The translations under genes and the position numbers were made by a program. The notes under the pieces were generated by a model, which was not told where the DNA came from, ran no database searches, and saw only the letters and a list, made by a program, of their open reading frames with translations. A stretch of DNA of 64,000 nt from an uncultured bacterium (GTDB lineage: Bacteria > Actinomycetota > Coriobacteriia > Coriobacteriales > Coriobacteriaceae): the NCBI GenBank assembly GCA_905215755.1, contig CAJMRE010000003.1, positions 1 through 64,000 on the forward strand, given 5' to 3'. Below, piece after piece: positions 44,593-52,181 of this stretch; the first letter of the stretch is position 1, and each line of letters opens with the position of its first letter.

Positions 44593-44620
44593 AAAACGCT
44601 TCAATAAAATGAAACGTTTT
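44593..44620. promoter_or_regulatory. 28-bp palindrome upstream of adhE, candidate operator
   Basis: AAAACGCTTCA (44593-44603), a 6-base spacer and TGAAACGTTTT (44610-44620): 11-base arms with one mismatch. It lies 45-72 bases upstream of the adhE -10 box on the minus strand, a place for a repressor or activator. It does not match the Rex consensus TTGTTAA-N4-TTAACAA. Confidence 0.5.
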
Positions 44621-44651
44621 AAGCAAACTAATTGCCAGTGCATCGCCTCGT

Positions 44652-44707
44652 TCATTGGGGATCGACTTATATGAGCGCTTTCACTCATGTAAGTCTGTCC
44701 CCAATGA
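44652..44707. repeat. 56-bp imperfect palindrome between rpmB and adhE
   Basis: The outer arms TCATTGGGGA and TCCCCAATGA pair perfectly over 10 bases, then ACTTA/TAAGT and ATGAG/CTCAT, around an 8-base loop (44676-44683). There is no T-run on either side. Together with the operator-like palindrome at 44593 and the rpmB terminator it fills most of the gene-free stretch 44500-44812. Confidence 0.6.
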
Positions 44708-44710
44708 GTG

Positions 44711-44744
44711 CAAAAAGGCGCCCTCCGTAGGGGAGGACGCCTTT
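44711..44744 (-). terminator. rho-independent terminator of rpmB
   Basis: On the minus strand AAAGGCG-T-CCTCC pairs with GGAGG-G-CGCCTTT with one mismatch, followed by a T-run (CTTTTTG). It lies 69 bases after the rpmB stop. Confidence 0.85.
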
Positions 44745-44812
44745 GGTAAGTTCTATTTGAACGCGAGGTCTTTGACCCGGAGAGTCCGAGGTACTTGTTG
44801 GTAAGACCTTAT

Positions 44813-45001
44813 TTAGGAGCGCGCAACCTTGCCGGACTTGAGGCAGGTGGAGCAAACGTTCATCTTGCGACGGTGACCATCGACGACGACGTAGACGCGC
44901 TGGATGTTGGGGCGGAACTTACGGTTGGTGACGCGGTGAGAGTGGCTGATGGAGCGACCGGCAACGGGGTGCTTACCGCAAACTTCGCAAACTTTGGACA
45001 T
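44813..45001 (-). CDS. rpmB: 50S ribosomal protein L28 (zinc-binding form)
   Basis: A 62-residue L28 starting MSKVCEVCGKHPVAGRSISH and ending NVCSTCLKSGKVARS. The two CxxC pairs mark the zinc-containing version, so no zinc-free replacement is seen here. ATG 45001 follows AAGGAGGG; an upstream in-frame ATG at 45049 is rejected because the family begins at MSKVCE. It is transcribed alone, divergently from the pyr operon. Confidence 0.96.
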   Translation of the reverse strand: MSKVCEVCGKHPVAGRSISHSHRVTNRKFRPNIQRVYVVVDGHRRKMNVCSTCLKSGKVARS

Positions 45002-45055
45002 AACTGACCCTCCTTGGGCGACAAACGAACATGTCGCGTTAACAAACAAGCCTGA

Positions 45056-45064
45056 ACTATAGCA
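45056..45064 (-). promoter_or_regulatory. extended -10 promoter for rpmB
   Basis: On the minus strand TGC-TATAGT lies 55 bases before the rpmB start, with no clear -35 box. The same 9-mer precedes rpsT. Confidence 0.55.
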
Positions 45065-45314
45065 CAGAAGCAGCTCCCTGTGCGTAATCTACACAGAGAT
45101 ATTTCTCTTTTGGCGATAGTGCTCACGCCACGGCCCTGGACGTAGATCCGATTTGCGTGCAGCAGAGGGGATTATGCCAGCTCGTGCGTACGTTTTCAAG
45201 CTCGTCCACAAATATATATAGGTTTATTGAGCGTTGGGCACCGTTTACGGATTGCCCTGTATTTATGCTCGCAATTAAGCTCGAGGTTGGCTACACTATC
45301 CCTTGACCATTAAA

Positions 45315-45415
45315 GGGGTACGAGATACCCACATGGAATTACATAGCTGCCAAAGAGCAGCCCTTCCTGTGGGTGTCTGGTCCGCTTTGAGCGGTCGGGC
45401 ATTTATTTTTTTGAC
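45315..45415 (+). promoter_or_regulatory. structured 5' leader/attenuator of the pyr operon
   Basis: Several hairpins can be drawn before pyrR. GGGTA 45316-45320 pairs with TACCC 45326-45330. This excludes a longer stem, 45323-45333 with 45368-45378 (11 bp, one G-U), that encloses GCTGC/GCAGC (45346-45361). A short stem CCGCT/AGCGG (45382-45394) is then followed by a T-rich run to 45412, like an intrinsic terminator. The arrangement suits attenuation by PyrR and UMP, but no PyrR-binding loop was matched. The rest of the gene-free stretch 45065-45314 is AT-rich in places (around 45212-45226) with nothing else recognised. Confidence 0.55.
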
Positions 45416-45451
45416 TGTGTCAGCAGTCAAGACATGTGAGGAAGGAGATCG

Positions 45452-46036
45452 ATGGGCACGACTTCCCCCAAGGCGGTCATCATGGACGAGACCGCCGTCA
45501 ATCGAGCGATGACCCGCATCGCGCACGAGATTCTCGAGCGCAACGAGGGCTGTGAAGACCTCGCTCTGGTCGGCATCGTCACGCGCGGCGACCTTCTGGC
45601 AAAGAAGCTCGCCGAGGAGATCAAGGAGATCGAGGGCGTCGACGTTCCGCTCGGCAGCCTCGACATCAGCTTCTACCGCGATGACTACGCTACCAATTTC
45701 GCTCCCGCGATCCACGCCACCAACATTCCCTTTAGCGTCGACGGCAAGCGCGTCGTGCTGGTGGACGACATCCTGTATACGGGCCGTACCATTCGCGCCG
45801 CTCTCGACGCCGTCATGGACCTGGGCCGTCCGAGCCGCATCGAGCTGGCAGTCCTCGTTGACCGCGGCCACCGCGAGCTCCCCATCTCGCCGGACTTTGT
45901 CGGCAAGAACGTTCCCTCGTCGCATGAGGAGAACGTGCACCTATATATGAAGGAAGTCGACGGCCACACCGCTGTCGAGATTAACGACGTCGCGCCGGGT
46001 TCCCACGTGGGCTCCGCGCCGCTGGGAGGTGAGTAG
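45452..46036 (+). CDS. pyrR: PyrR: pyr operon regulator/uracil phosphoribosyltransferase
   Basis: An RNA-binding regulator of pyrimidine genes with UPRT activity. The 194 residues carry the PRPP loop VVLVDDILYTGRTIRAALDA and ALVGIVTRGDLLAKKLAEEI with PLGSLDISFYRDDY. It is the first gene of pyrRBCKDF, right behind the structured leader it would bind. The C-terminus extends about 15 residues past the usual end. The pyrB ribosome site is embedded in its last codons. Confidence 0.93.
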   Translation: MGTTSPKAVIMDETAVNRAMTRIAHEILERNEGCEDLALVGIVTRGDLLAKKLAEEIKEIEGVDVPLGSLDISFYRDDYATNFAPAIHATNIPFSVDGKRVVLVDDILYTGRTIRAALDAVMDLGRPSRIELAVLVDRGHRELPISPDFVGKNVPSSHEENVHLYMKEVDGHTAVEINDVAPGSHVGSAPLGGE

Positions 46037-46040
46037 TACC

Positions 46041-46985
46041 GTGGCGTTCAACCATAAGCACCTGATCGACATTACCGAGTACTCCGAAGAGGACATCAAG
46101 CTCATCCTCGAGACCGCCAAGGCGTTCTCCGAGGTCAACGAGCGTGCGATCAAGAAGGTCCCCACGCTCAAGGGCAAGACCATCGTCAACATGTTCAACG
46201 AGCCCTCGACGCGCACCCGCAGCTCCTTTGAGCTCGCCGAGAAGCGTCTTTCGGCCGACAGCCTCAACTTTGGCGGCTCCTCGACCTCCACGGTCAAGGG
46301 CGAGAGCCTCGTCGACACCGTCGAGACCCTCAACGCCTATAAGATCGACTGCATCGTCGTGCGAGATAAGCACGCCGGTGCTCCCTACATCGTCACGCAG
46401 AACTCGCCCGCGAGCGTCATCTGCGCCGGCGACGGCAAGCACAACCATCCCACGCAGGCCCTGCTCGACCTGTACACCATCTGGGAGCACAAGGGCGACT
46501 TCCACGGTCTGAAGGTCGCCGTCGTCGGCGATATCGCGCACTCCCGTGTTTGCGGTTCGCTGATCCCCGCCCTTAAGATCATGGGCTGCGAGACCTACGC
46601 CGTCGCCCCCGGCACGCTGCTGCCGCCGGCGCCCGAGGTCTTGGGCTGCGACCACGTGACGAGCGACCTTGATTCCGTCCTGCCCGAGCTGGACGTCGTC
46701 TACATGCTGCGCGTGCAGCAGGAGCGCCTCGAGGGTGCCCCGTTCCCGACCATTCGTGAGTACCACAAGCTCTTCGGTCTGACCAAGGACCGCGAGAAGC
46801 TCATGAAGCCCGATGCGATCATCTGCCACCCGGGCCCCATCAACCGCGGCGTCGAGTTCGACTCCTATATGGCCGACCACCCGCAACGCTCCGTCATCCT
46901 GGAGCAGGTCTACGCCGGTATCTGCGTGCGTATGGCTATCCTGTATCTGCTGCTTGGAGGTGCCGATAATGGCCTTGCTTCTTAA
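46041..46985 (+). CDS. pyrB: aspartate carbamoyltransferase catalytic subunit
   Basis: Joins carbamoyl phosphate and aspartate. The 314 residues have MFNEPSTRTRSSFELAEKRL, the carbamoyl-phosphate site, then GDGKHNHPTQALLDLYTI and CHPGPINRGVEFDS. No regulatory pyrI is next to it. GTG 46041 is chosen because GGAGGTGA (46025-46032), complementary to the 16S tail over 8 bases, stands 8 bases away; GTG 46029 overlaps that site. The end overlaps pyrC by 17 bases. Confidence 0.95.
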   Translation: MAFNHKHLIDITEYSEEDIKLILETAKAFSEVNERAIKKVPTLKGKTIVNMFNEPSTRTRSSFELAEKRLSADSLNFGGSSTSTVKGESLVDTVETLNAYKIDCIVVRDKHAGAPYIVTQNSPASVICAGDGKHNHPTQALLDLYTIWEHKGDFHGLKVAVVGDIAHSRVCGSLIPALKIMGCETYAVAPGTLLPPAPEVLGCDHVTSDLDSVLPELDVVYMLRVQQERLEGAPFPTIREYHKLFGLTKDREKLMKPDAIICHPGPINRGVEFDSYMADHPQRSVILEQVYAGICVRMAILYLLLGGADNGLAS

Positions 46986-48258
46986 GAATGCCCACGTCGT
47001 CGACCCGTCCGTCGAGCTTGACGGTGTCGTTGACGTCCTGATTGACGGCGATAAGATCGCCGAGGTCGGCGAGAATCTCGCCGTCGAGGGAGCCGAGGTC
47101 CGCGACCTTTCCGGCAAGTATCTCGTCCCCGGCCTGGTGGATATGCACGTTCACCTTCGTGAGCCCGGCTACGAGGTCAAAGAGGACATCGAGAGCGGCA
47201 CCCGCGCTGCTGCCAAGGGCGGCTTTACCGGCGTGTGCGCCATGCCCAACACCGATCCCGTCACCGATAACGGCACCGTCGTGGAGTTCGTCAAGTCCCG
47301 TGCTGCCGAGGTCGGTCACTGCCGCGTCTATCCGTCGGGCGCCATGACCCGCGGTCTTAAGGGCGAGGCCATGTCCGAGATGGGTGATATGGTCGCCCAC
47401 GGCGCCGTCGCCTTCACCGACGACGGTCGCGGCGTGCAGGGCGCGGGCATGCTCCGTCGCTGCATGGACTACGGCAAGATGTTCGGCAAGGTCTTTATGA
47501 GCCACTGCCAGGACGAGGACCTGGTCGGCCACGGCCAGATCAACGAGGGCAAGGTCTCGACCCGTCTGGCTCTCGAGGGCTGGCCGGCTGCCGGCGAGGA
47601 GCTCCAGATCGCTCGCGACATCGAGATCGCCAAGCTGACCGGCGCCAAGCTGCACATTCAGCACATCTCCACCGCCCATGGCCTGGAGATCGTGCGTGCC
47701 GGTAAGGCCGCTGGTGTTCAGGTTACCTGCGAGGCCACTCCGCACCACATGTTCCTGACCGAGAACGACCTGGACGAGACCTACAACACCTCGCTCAAGG
47801 TCAACCCGCCGCTACGCACCGACGAGGACGCCGAGGCCATCCGTCAGGGCGTCATCGACGGCACCGTCGACGCTATCGTCACCGATCACGCTCCCCACAC
47901 CCCGTGGGAGAAGGCGCGCGAGTTCGAGCTTGCGCCCTTTGGCATGATCGGCCTCGAGACCTCGCTGTCGCTCGTACTCACCGAGCTGGTCAACACGGGC
48001 AAGATGAGTATGGGCCGCATGGTCGAGCTCATGGCCATCAAGCCGCGTGAGATCCTGGGCCTCGACCAGGTTCAGGTCAAGGCGGGCTCCGTTGCCGACC
48101 TGACCGTGTTCGACGCGTCCGCCACCTGGACGGTCGGCGAGGATGGATACGAGTCGCGTGCCGAGAACTCCGGTTTTGCCGGCCGCACGCTCACTGGTCG
48201 TGCCACCGATGTGTTTGTCGGCGGTAAGCAGACGCTCGCCGACGGCTGCATCTGCTAG
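46969..48258 (+). CDS. pyrC: dihydroorotase (multifunctional amidohydrolase type)
   Basis: Closes carbamoyl aspartate to dihydroorotate. The 429-residue type I enzyme has the metal site DMHVHLREPGYEVKEDI, GGFTGVCAMPNTDPVTDN, the His ligands in LHIQHIST and EATPHHMFLTEND and the catalytic Asp in AIVTDHAPHTPWEK. ATG 46969 lies within the end of pyrB behind TTGGAGG, so the two are coupled. A 92-base gap with a hairpin separates it from pyrK. Confidence 0.95.
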   Translation: MALLLKNAHVVDPSVELDGVVDVLIDGDKIAEVGENLAVEGAEVRDLSGKYLVPGLVDMHVHLREPGYEVKEDIESGTRAAAKGGFTGVCAMPNTDPVTDNGTVVEFVKSRAAEVGHCRVYPSGAMTRGLKGEAMSEMGDMVAHGAVAFTDDGRGVQGAGMLRRCMDYGKMFGKVFMSHCQDEDLVGHGQINEGKVSTRLALEGWPAAGEELQIARDIEIAKLTGAKLHIQHISTAHGLEIVRAGKAAGVQVTCEATPHHMFLTENDLDETYNTSLKVNPPLRTDEDAEAIRQGVIDGTVDAIVTDHAPHTPWEKAREFELAPFGMIGLETSLSLVLTELVNTGKMSMGRMVELMAIKPREILGLDQVQVKAGSVADLTVFDASATWTVGEDGYESRAENSGFAGRTLTGRATDVFVGGKQTLADGCIC

Positions 48259-48278
48259 CATAGCCTTATCGCTTTTGT

Positions 48279-48318
48279 GCGCGGTGCCCTTGCGGTGCCG
48301 CGCTTTCTGTTCGTTTTG
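48279..48318 (+). terminator. hairpin in the pyrC-pyrK gap
   Basis: GCGCGGTGCC (48279-48288) pairs with GGTGCCGCGC (48294-48303) with two wobble pairs, followed by TTTCTGTTCGTTTT. It may be a weak internal terminator that lowers pyrKDF relative to pyrBC. Confidence 0.35.
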
Positions 48319-48350
48319 ACCATGCAACCGCATGGGGGATTGGAGCGTCT

Positions 48351-49142
48351 ATGCCCACACCTTCCACTGCACGCATGCACGACTTTGAGGTCGTCTCGAA
48401 CCGGGAGATTGCCGACGGCATCTTCTCGCTCGTCATCTCGGCCCCCAAGCTTGCAAGTGCGCTCAAGCCCGGTCAGTTTGTGAACATTGCCGTGCCCGGT
48501 GATGCGTCCTCGCTGCTTCGCGTGCCCCTGAGCTTCTATCGCGCCGACGCCCAGGCCGGCACCGTCGAGCTGTGGTACGCCGTCGTGGGCGACGACACCC
48601 GTCGTCTGTCGCAGATGGCCCCCGGTTCCACCTCTAATCTGCTGGGCCCCGGCGGACGCGGCTGGCTTGTGCCCGAGGGCACTAGGAAAGCGCTGCTCGT
48701 TGCGGGCGGCATCGGTGTTCCGCCCGTGCTGTGCCTTGCCGGTAAGCTTGCCGAGCAGGGTGTGGCCGTCGACGTGTGCCTGGGCTTTGGCACCGCGTCC
48801 AAGGCTGTGGGTATCGATGAGTTCCGCGCTCTGTGCGATACGGTCGACGTTTGCACCGACGACGGCTCGCTCGGCACGCACGGTTTTTGCACCGATCCTG
48901 CCGCCGAGCTGCTCGGCGAGGGCGGCTACGACTACGTCGCCAGCTGCGGTCCCGCCGTCATGATGAAGAAGGTCGCCGCCGCTGCTGCCGAGGCCGGTGC
49001 GTACTGCGAGGTGTCGCTCGAGCGCATGATGAGCTGTGGCTTTGGCGCCTGCAACACCTGCAATGTCGAGACGGTCGACGGTATGAAGGGCGCCTGCATG
49101 TGCGGCCCCGTGTTCGATGCTTCCAAGGTGGTGGTCTTCTAG
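48351..49142 (+). CDS. pyrK: dihydroorotate dehydrogenase B electron-transfer subunit
   Basis: The FAD and 2Fe-2S subunit that passes electrons from PyrDB to NAD. The 263 residues contain the FAD-binding PGQFVNIAVPG and RVPLSFYRAD, the NAD-binding LVAGGIGVPPVLCLAGKL and the cluster ligands in MSCGFGACNTC with two more Cys in GACMCGPVF. It is followed directly by pyrD, whose start overlaps the stop, so the pair makes a class 1B enzyme. Confidence 0.95.
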   Translation: MPTPSTARMHDFEVVSNREIADGIFSLVISAPKLASALKPGQFVNIAVPGDASSLLRVPLSFYRADAQAGTVELWYAVVGDDTRRLSQMAPGSTSNLLGPGGRGWLVPEGTRKALLVAGGIGVPPVLCLAGKLAEQGVAVDVCLGFGTASKAVGIDEFRALCDTVDVCTDDGSLGTHGFCTDPAAELLGEGGYDYVASCGPAVMMKKVAAAAAEAGAYCEVSLERMMSCGFGACNTCNVETVDGMKGACMCGPVFDASKVVVF

Positions 49143-50065
49143 TGGGTACTGTGAACATGGCCGTCGATTTCGGCGGCGTCAAGATGCAAAACCCCATCAA
49201 CACCGCAGCCGGTACCTTTGGCTACGGTTGGCAGTTCCAGAACTTCTTCGATGTCTCCCAGCTGGGCGCCATCACCACCAAGGGTTGTGCTGCCGAGCCC
49301 TGGCCCGGCAACCCCGCGCCCCGCATGGCTGAGATCCCGGGCGGCATGATCAACTCCGTGGGCCTTCAGAACCCCGGCGTGGCTGCCTTTGCCCGTGAAT
49401 CCGGTCCGTGGCTCGAGCAGCTCTCCAAGGACGGTTGCCAGGTCATCTGCCAGGTCGCCGGTCACTCCGTCGAGGAGTTTGTCCGCGCGCTCGAGATGTA
49501 TGTCGAGCTGTGCCCCTGGGCTGCCGGCTACGAGATCAACGTGAGCTGCCCCAATATCGCCGCCGGCGGTGCCGCCATGGGCTCCTCGCCCGAGGGCGCC
49601 TCTGCCGTTATGGCTGCCTGCCGTAAGGTGACCGATAAGCCGCTGTTCGTAAAGATGGCTCCGGTTAACGTCGCCGAGATTGCGAAGGCTCTCGAGGCCG
49701 CCGGCGCCGACGGCCTTTCGGTCATCAACTCTATCCAGGGCATGGCCATCGACGTTCACACCCGCAAGTCCCGCGTGGCCAAGCCCAAGGGCGGCCTTTC
49801 GGGCCCGCTGTGCCACCACATCGCCGTGCGCATGGTCTGGGAGGTCGCTCAGGCCGTCGATATCCCCATCAACGGTGTCGGTGGCGTCATGACGGGCGAA
49901 GATGCGGCCGAGTTTATCCTGGCCGGCGCCACCTGCGTGTCGGTCGGCATGGCCAATTTTGTCAATCCGTGCGCTTCGATTAAGATCGCTCGTGAGCTCG
50001 AGGCCTGGGCGGAGTCCCAGGGCGTGAAGGACATCAACGAGCTGGTAGGTGCTTTCGAATGCTAG
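49142..50065 (+). CDS. pyrD: dihydroorotate dehydrogenase B catalytic subunit (NAD-dependent)
   Basis: Oxidises dihydroorotate to orotate with FMN. Class 1B is shown by the catalytic Cys in YEINVSCPNIAAGG (class 1A also has Cys, but pyrK beside it decides) and by NTAAGTFGYGWQF, KMAPVNVAEIAKAL and GVGGVMTGEDAAEFILAG. The 307-residue length assumes GTG 49142 overlapping the pyrK stop; GTG 49151 and ATG 49157 are possible. The end overlaps pyrF by 7 bases. Confidence 0.94.
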   Translation: MGTVNMAVDFGGVKMQNPINTAAGTFGYGWQFQNFFDVSQLGAITTKGCAAEPWPGNPAPRMAEIPGGMINSVGLQNPGVAAFARESGPWLEQLSKDGCQVICQVAGHSVEEFVRALEMYVELCPWAAGYEINVSCPNIAAGGAAMGSSPEGASAVMAACRKVTDKPLFVKMAPVNVAEIAKALEAAGADGLSVINSIQGMAIDVHTRKSRVAKPKGGLSGPLCHHIAVRMVWEVAQAVDIPINGVGGVMTGEDAAEFILAGATCVSVGMANFVNPCASIKIARELEAWAESQGVKDINELVGAFEC

Positions 50066-50775
50066 AAAACGATGCCCGCGACCGCGTTATCGTCGCCCTC
50101 GACTGTGACCGTGAGCGTGCGCTCGAGCTCGCCCACGAGCTTTCTGGTCACGCCGCTTGGCTTAAGGTTGGCATGACGCTCTATTACGCTGAGGGTCCCG
50201 AGATCGTCAAGACGTTCAAGGACCTGGGCTTTAAGGTCTTCCTCGATCTCAAGTTCCATGACATTCCGCATCAGGTGCGCGGTGCCGCCCGTTCTGCCTC
50301 GCTTGCCGGCGCCGACCTGCTTTCGGTCCACGGTCTGGGCTCAGGTGCTATGCTCGCTGCGTGCCGTGAGGGTGCCGAGGAGGCGCGCGAGGACCGCGCC
50401 AAGCTCGTTGCCATCACCGTGCTCACGAGCATGAATCAGGATTCGCTGGCCGAGATCGGCGTCGTCTCGCCCGTGGCCGAGGAGGCTGCCCGCCTGGCAA
50501 AGCTTGCCCAGGCCAACGGCATCGACGGCATCGTGTGCTCGCCGATGGAGGCCCATGACATGCGCGAGCTGCTCGGCCCCGACGCGCTGATCGTGACTCC
50601 GGGCGTGCGTCCGGTTGGCGCCGCCTTGGGCGATCAATCCCGCGTGGCGACGCCCTCCCAGGCTATCGAGCGCGGTGCGAGCCACATCGTGGTGGGCCGA
50701 CCCATCACCGGTGCCGACGACCCGGTTGCCGCATTTGACGCCATCGTTGCCGAGCTGGTCGAAAACGTCGCCTAA
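50059..50775 (+). CDS. pyrF: orotidine 5'-phosphate decarboxylase
   Basis: Makes UMP, the last step. The 238-residue class I enzyme has VFLDLKFHDIPHQVRGA (the DxKxxD catalytic tetrad), VIVALDCDRERALEL and LIVTPGVRPVGAALGDQSRV. The start lies inside the end of pyrD. carAB and pyrE are not in the window, so orotate phosphoribosyltransferase must be encoded elsewhere. Confidence 0.95.
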   Translation: MLENDARDRVIVALDCDRERALELAHELSGHAAWLKVGMTLYYAEGPEIVKTFKDLGFKVFLDLKFHDIPHQVRGAARSASLAGADLLSVHGLGSGAMLAACREGAEEAREDRAKLVAITVLTSMNQDSLAEIGVVSPVAEEAARLAKLAQANGIDGIVCSPMEAHDMRELLGPDALIVTPGVRPVGAALGDQSRVATPSQAIERGASHIVVGRPITGADDPVAAFDAIVAELVENVA

Positions 50776-50820
50776 TAGATTCCCTCAAGTCACCACTTTT
50801 GGGTCTCATTAGCACAAATT

Positions 50821-50913
50821 AGCCCCTGTGCCTGCGAAAACTTTCCCATCCTTTGTGTGGAATCGCAGGTCAGGGGCTTAACTTTGACCTCCGTATATTG
50901 CACTTTTCGCAGG
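50821..50913. repeat. structured intergenic region between pyrF and the IHF gene
   Basis: A long arm 50821-50837 (AGCCCCTGTGCCTGCGA) pairs with 50863-50878 with one bulge. The same CCTGCGAAAA (50831-50840) has a perfect 10-base complement TTTTCGCAGG at 50904-50913, so two folds compete. The tract after the first hairpin (TTAACTTT) is a poor T-run. It may be the pyr operon terminator, a control element of the IHF gene or an intergenic repeat. Confidence 0.5.
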
Positions 50914-51015
50914 TATCGTCTAACCTATGGAGCCGTCGATTGGGCATTTAGTGCGTTTGACGTGCTAAAATGCCAATTATTGAATCAGATATAACCCAAC
51001 TATTTGGAGGTTCGA

Positions 51016-51324
51016 ATGGCACTCCCTCAGCTTACCGACGAGCAGCGCAAGCAGGCTCTTGAGAAGGCTGCCGCCGCACGTCACGCTCGCGCTGAGCTTC
51101 GCGAGCAGATCAAGAAGGGCGAGAAGTCCCTCGAGTCCGTGCTCAACTCCGATGACCCCATCGCTTCCCGCATGAAGGTTTCCACCCTCATCGAGTCTCT
51201 GCCCGGTTATGGCAAGGCCAAGGCCGCCAAGATCATGGAGGAGCTCGGCATCTCCGCTACCCGTCGCGTCCAGGGCCTCGGTGTCCGTCAGCGCGAGCAG
51301 CTTCTCGAGCAGCTGACCAAATAA
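51016..51324 (+). CDS. mihF: integration host factor, actinobacterial type (mIHF)
   Basis: A nucleoid-associated DNA-binding protein found mainly in Actinomycetota, unrelated to the IHF/HU fold. The 102 residues show MALPQLTDEQRKQALEKA, the basic helix AAAARHARAELREQIKKG and the helix-two-turn-helix SLPGYGKAKAAKIMEELGIS ending RRVQGLGVRQREQLLEQL. ATG 51016 follows GGAGG. It is followed with no gap by gmk, the conserved mihF-gmk-rpoZ order of Actinobacteria. Its promoter region is the unusual palindromic stretch upstream. Confidence 0.93.
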   Translation: MALPQLTDEQRKQALEKAAAARHARAELREQIKKGEKSLESVLNSDDPIASRMKVSTLIESLPGYGKAKAAKIMEELGISATRRVQGLGVRQREQLLEQLTK

Positions 51325-51894
51325 GTGAGCGCTCAGGATTCAAAGCTCTTTGTGATTTCTGGACCGTCAGGTGCAGGCAAGGGCACGCTCGTCACTCGTG
51401 TGCGCGAGCGTCGCTCGAACCTGGGCCTGACGGTTTCGGCTACCACTCGAGCACCACGCAAAGGTGAGGTCGACGGCGTCAACTACTTTTTCCTGACGCA
51501 CGAGGAGTTCGACCGCCGCGTGGCAAACGGTGAGTTTGTTGAGTGGGCTGAGGTCCACGGCAACTGCTACGGCACGTTGGTGAGCGAGGTCACATCCAAG
51601 CTCGCCTCTGGCTCGTCTCTGATCTTGGAGATTGATGTCCAGGGCGCCCTGCAGGTCAAGGAGCGTTTCCCCGAGGCCGTGTTGATCTTTATCAAGCCGC
51701 CTTCGCTCGAGGTGCTTCGCGATCGCCTGGTCGGTCGCGGTACCGAGACGCCCGAGACGATTGAGCTGCGTATGGCAAACGCCGCCGATGAACTTGCCCT
51801 TGCCGACCGCTACGACGACGTCGTGGTGAATGACGATCTCGACCGCGCGACCGATGAGCTCGTTCGCGTTCTCGATATGCATGAAAGGATCTGA
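51325..51894 (+). CDS. gmk: guanylate kinase
   Basis: Phosphorylates GMP to GDP. The 189 residues have the P-loop VISGPSGAGKGTLVTRV, the GMP-binding SATTRAPRKGEVDGVNYFFL and LILEIDVQGALQVKERFPEA. GTG 51325 directly abuts the mihF stop. rpoZ follows after 5 bases. Confidence 0.95.
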   Translation: MSAQDSKLFVISGPSGAGKGTLVTRVRERRSNLGLTVSATTRAPRKGEVDGVNYFFLTHEEFDRRVANGEFVEWAEVHGNCYGTLVSEVTSKLASGSSLILEIDVQGALQVKERFPEAVLIFIKPPSLEVLRDRLVGRGTETPETIELRMANAADELALADRYDDVVVNDDLDRATDELVRVLDMHERI

Positions 51895-51899
51895 GGTCC

Positions 51900-52181
51900 G
51901 TGTCCGTTGTAAAGCCTTGCATTGACGATCTTCTGGAGAAGACCGATCACAACCGCTTCCTGCTCGCCTCGCTTGCCTCTAAGCGCGCCTGCGACATTAA
52001 CAGCATGCTGCGTGGCCAGCACAACCGTGTGCTCGCCGTCCAGGATGTCGACGACATCACCATTGCGCTCTCCGGCGCCGATACCATCTCGATGGCTATG
52101 GACGAGATTGTCGACGGCGATATCTCCTACGACGAGGCCCGTTACGAGAAGGCGCTCGGCCACAAGGTTGCTGAAGCCTAA
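51900..52181 (+). CDS. rpoZ: RNA polymerase omega subunit
   Basis: A small subunit that helps fold and assemble beta-prime. The 93-residue product has IDDLLEKTDHNRFLLASLAS and KRACDINSMLR, the conserved omega region, then a short C-terminal extension. GTG 51900. It directly abuts the ATG of thiI. coaBC, which often follows rpoZ, is not present here. Confidence 0.9.
   Translation: MSVVKPCIDDLLEKTDHNRFLLASLASKRACDINSMLRGQHNRVLAVQDVDDITIALSGADTISMAMDEIVDGDISYDEARYEKALGHKVAEA

Noticed and set aside
44500..44650. A Rex-binding site before adhE
   Set aside because: The palindrome present (44593-44620) lacks the TTGTTAA and TTAACAA half sites.
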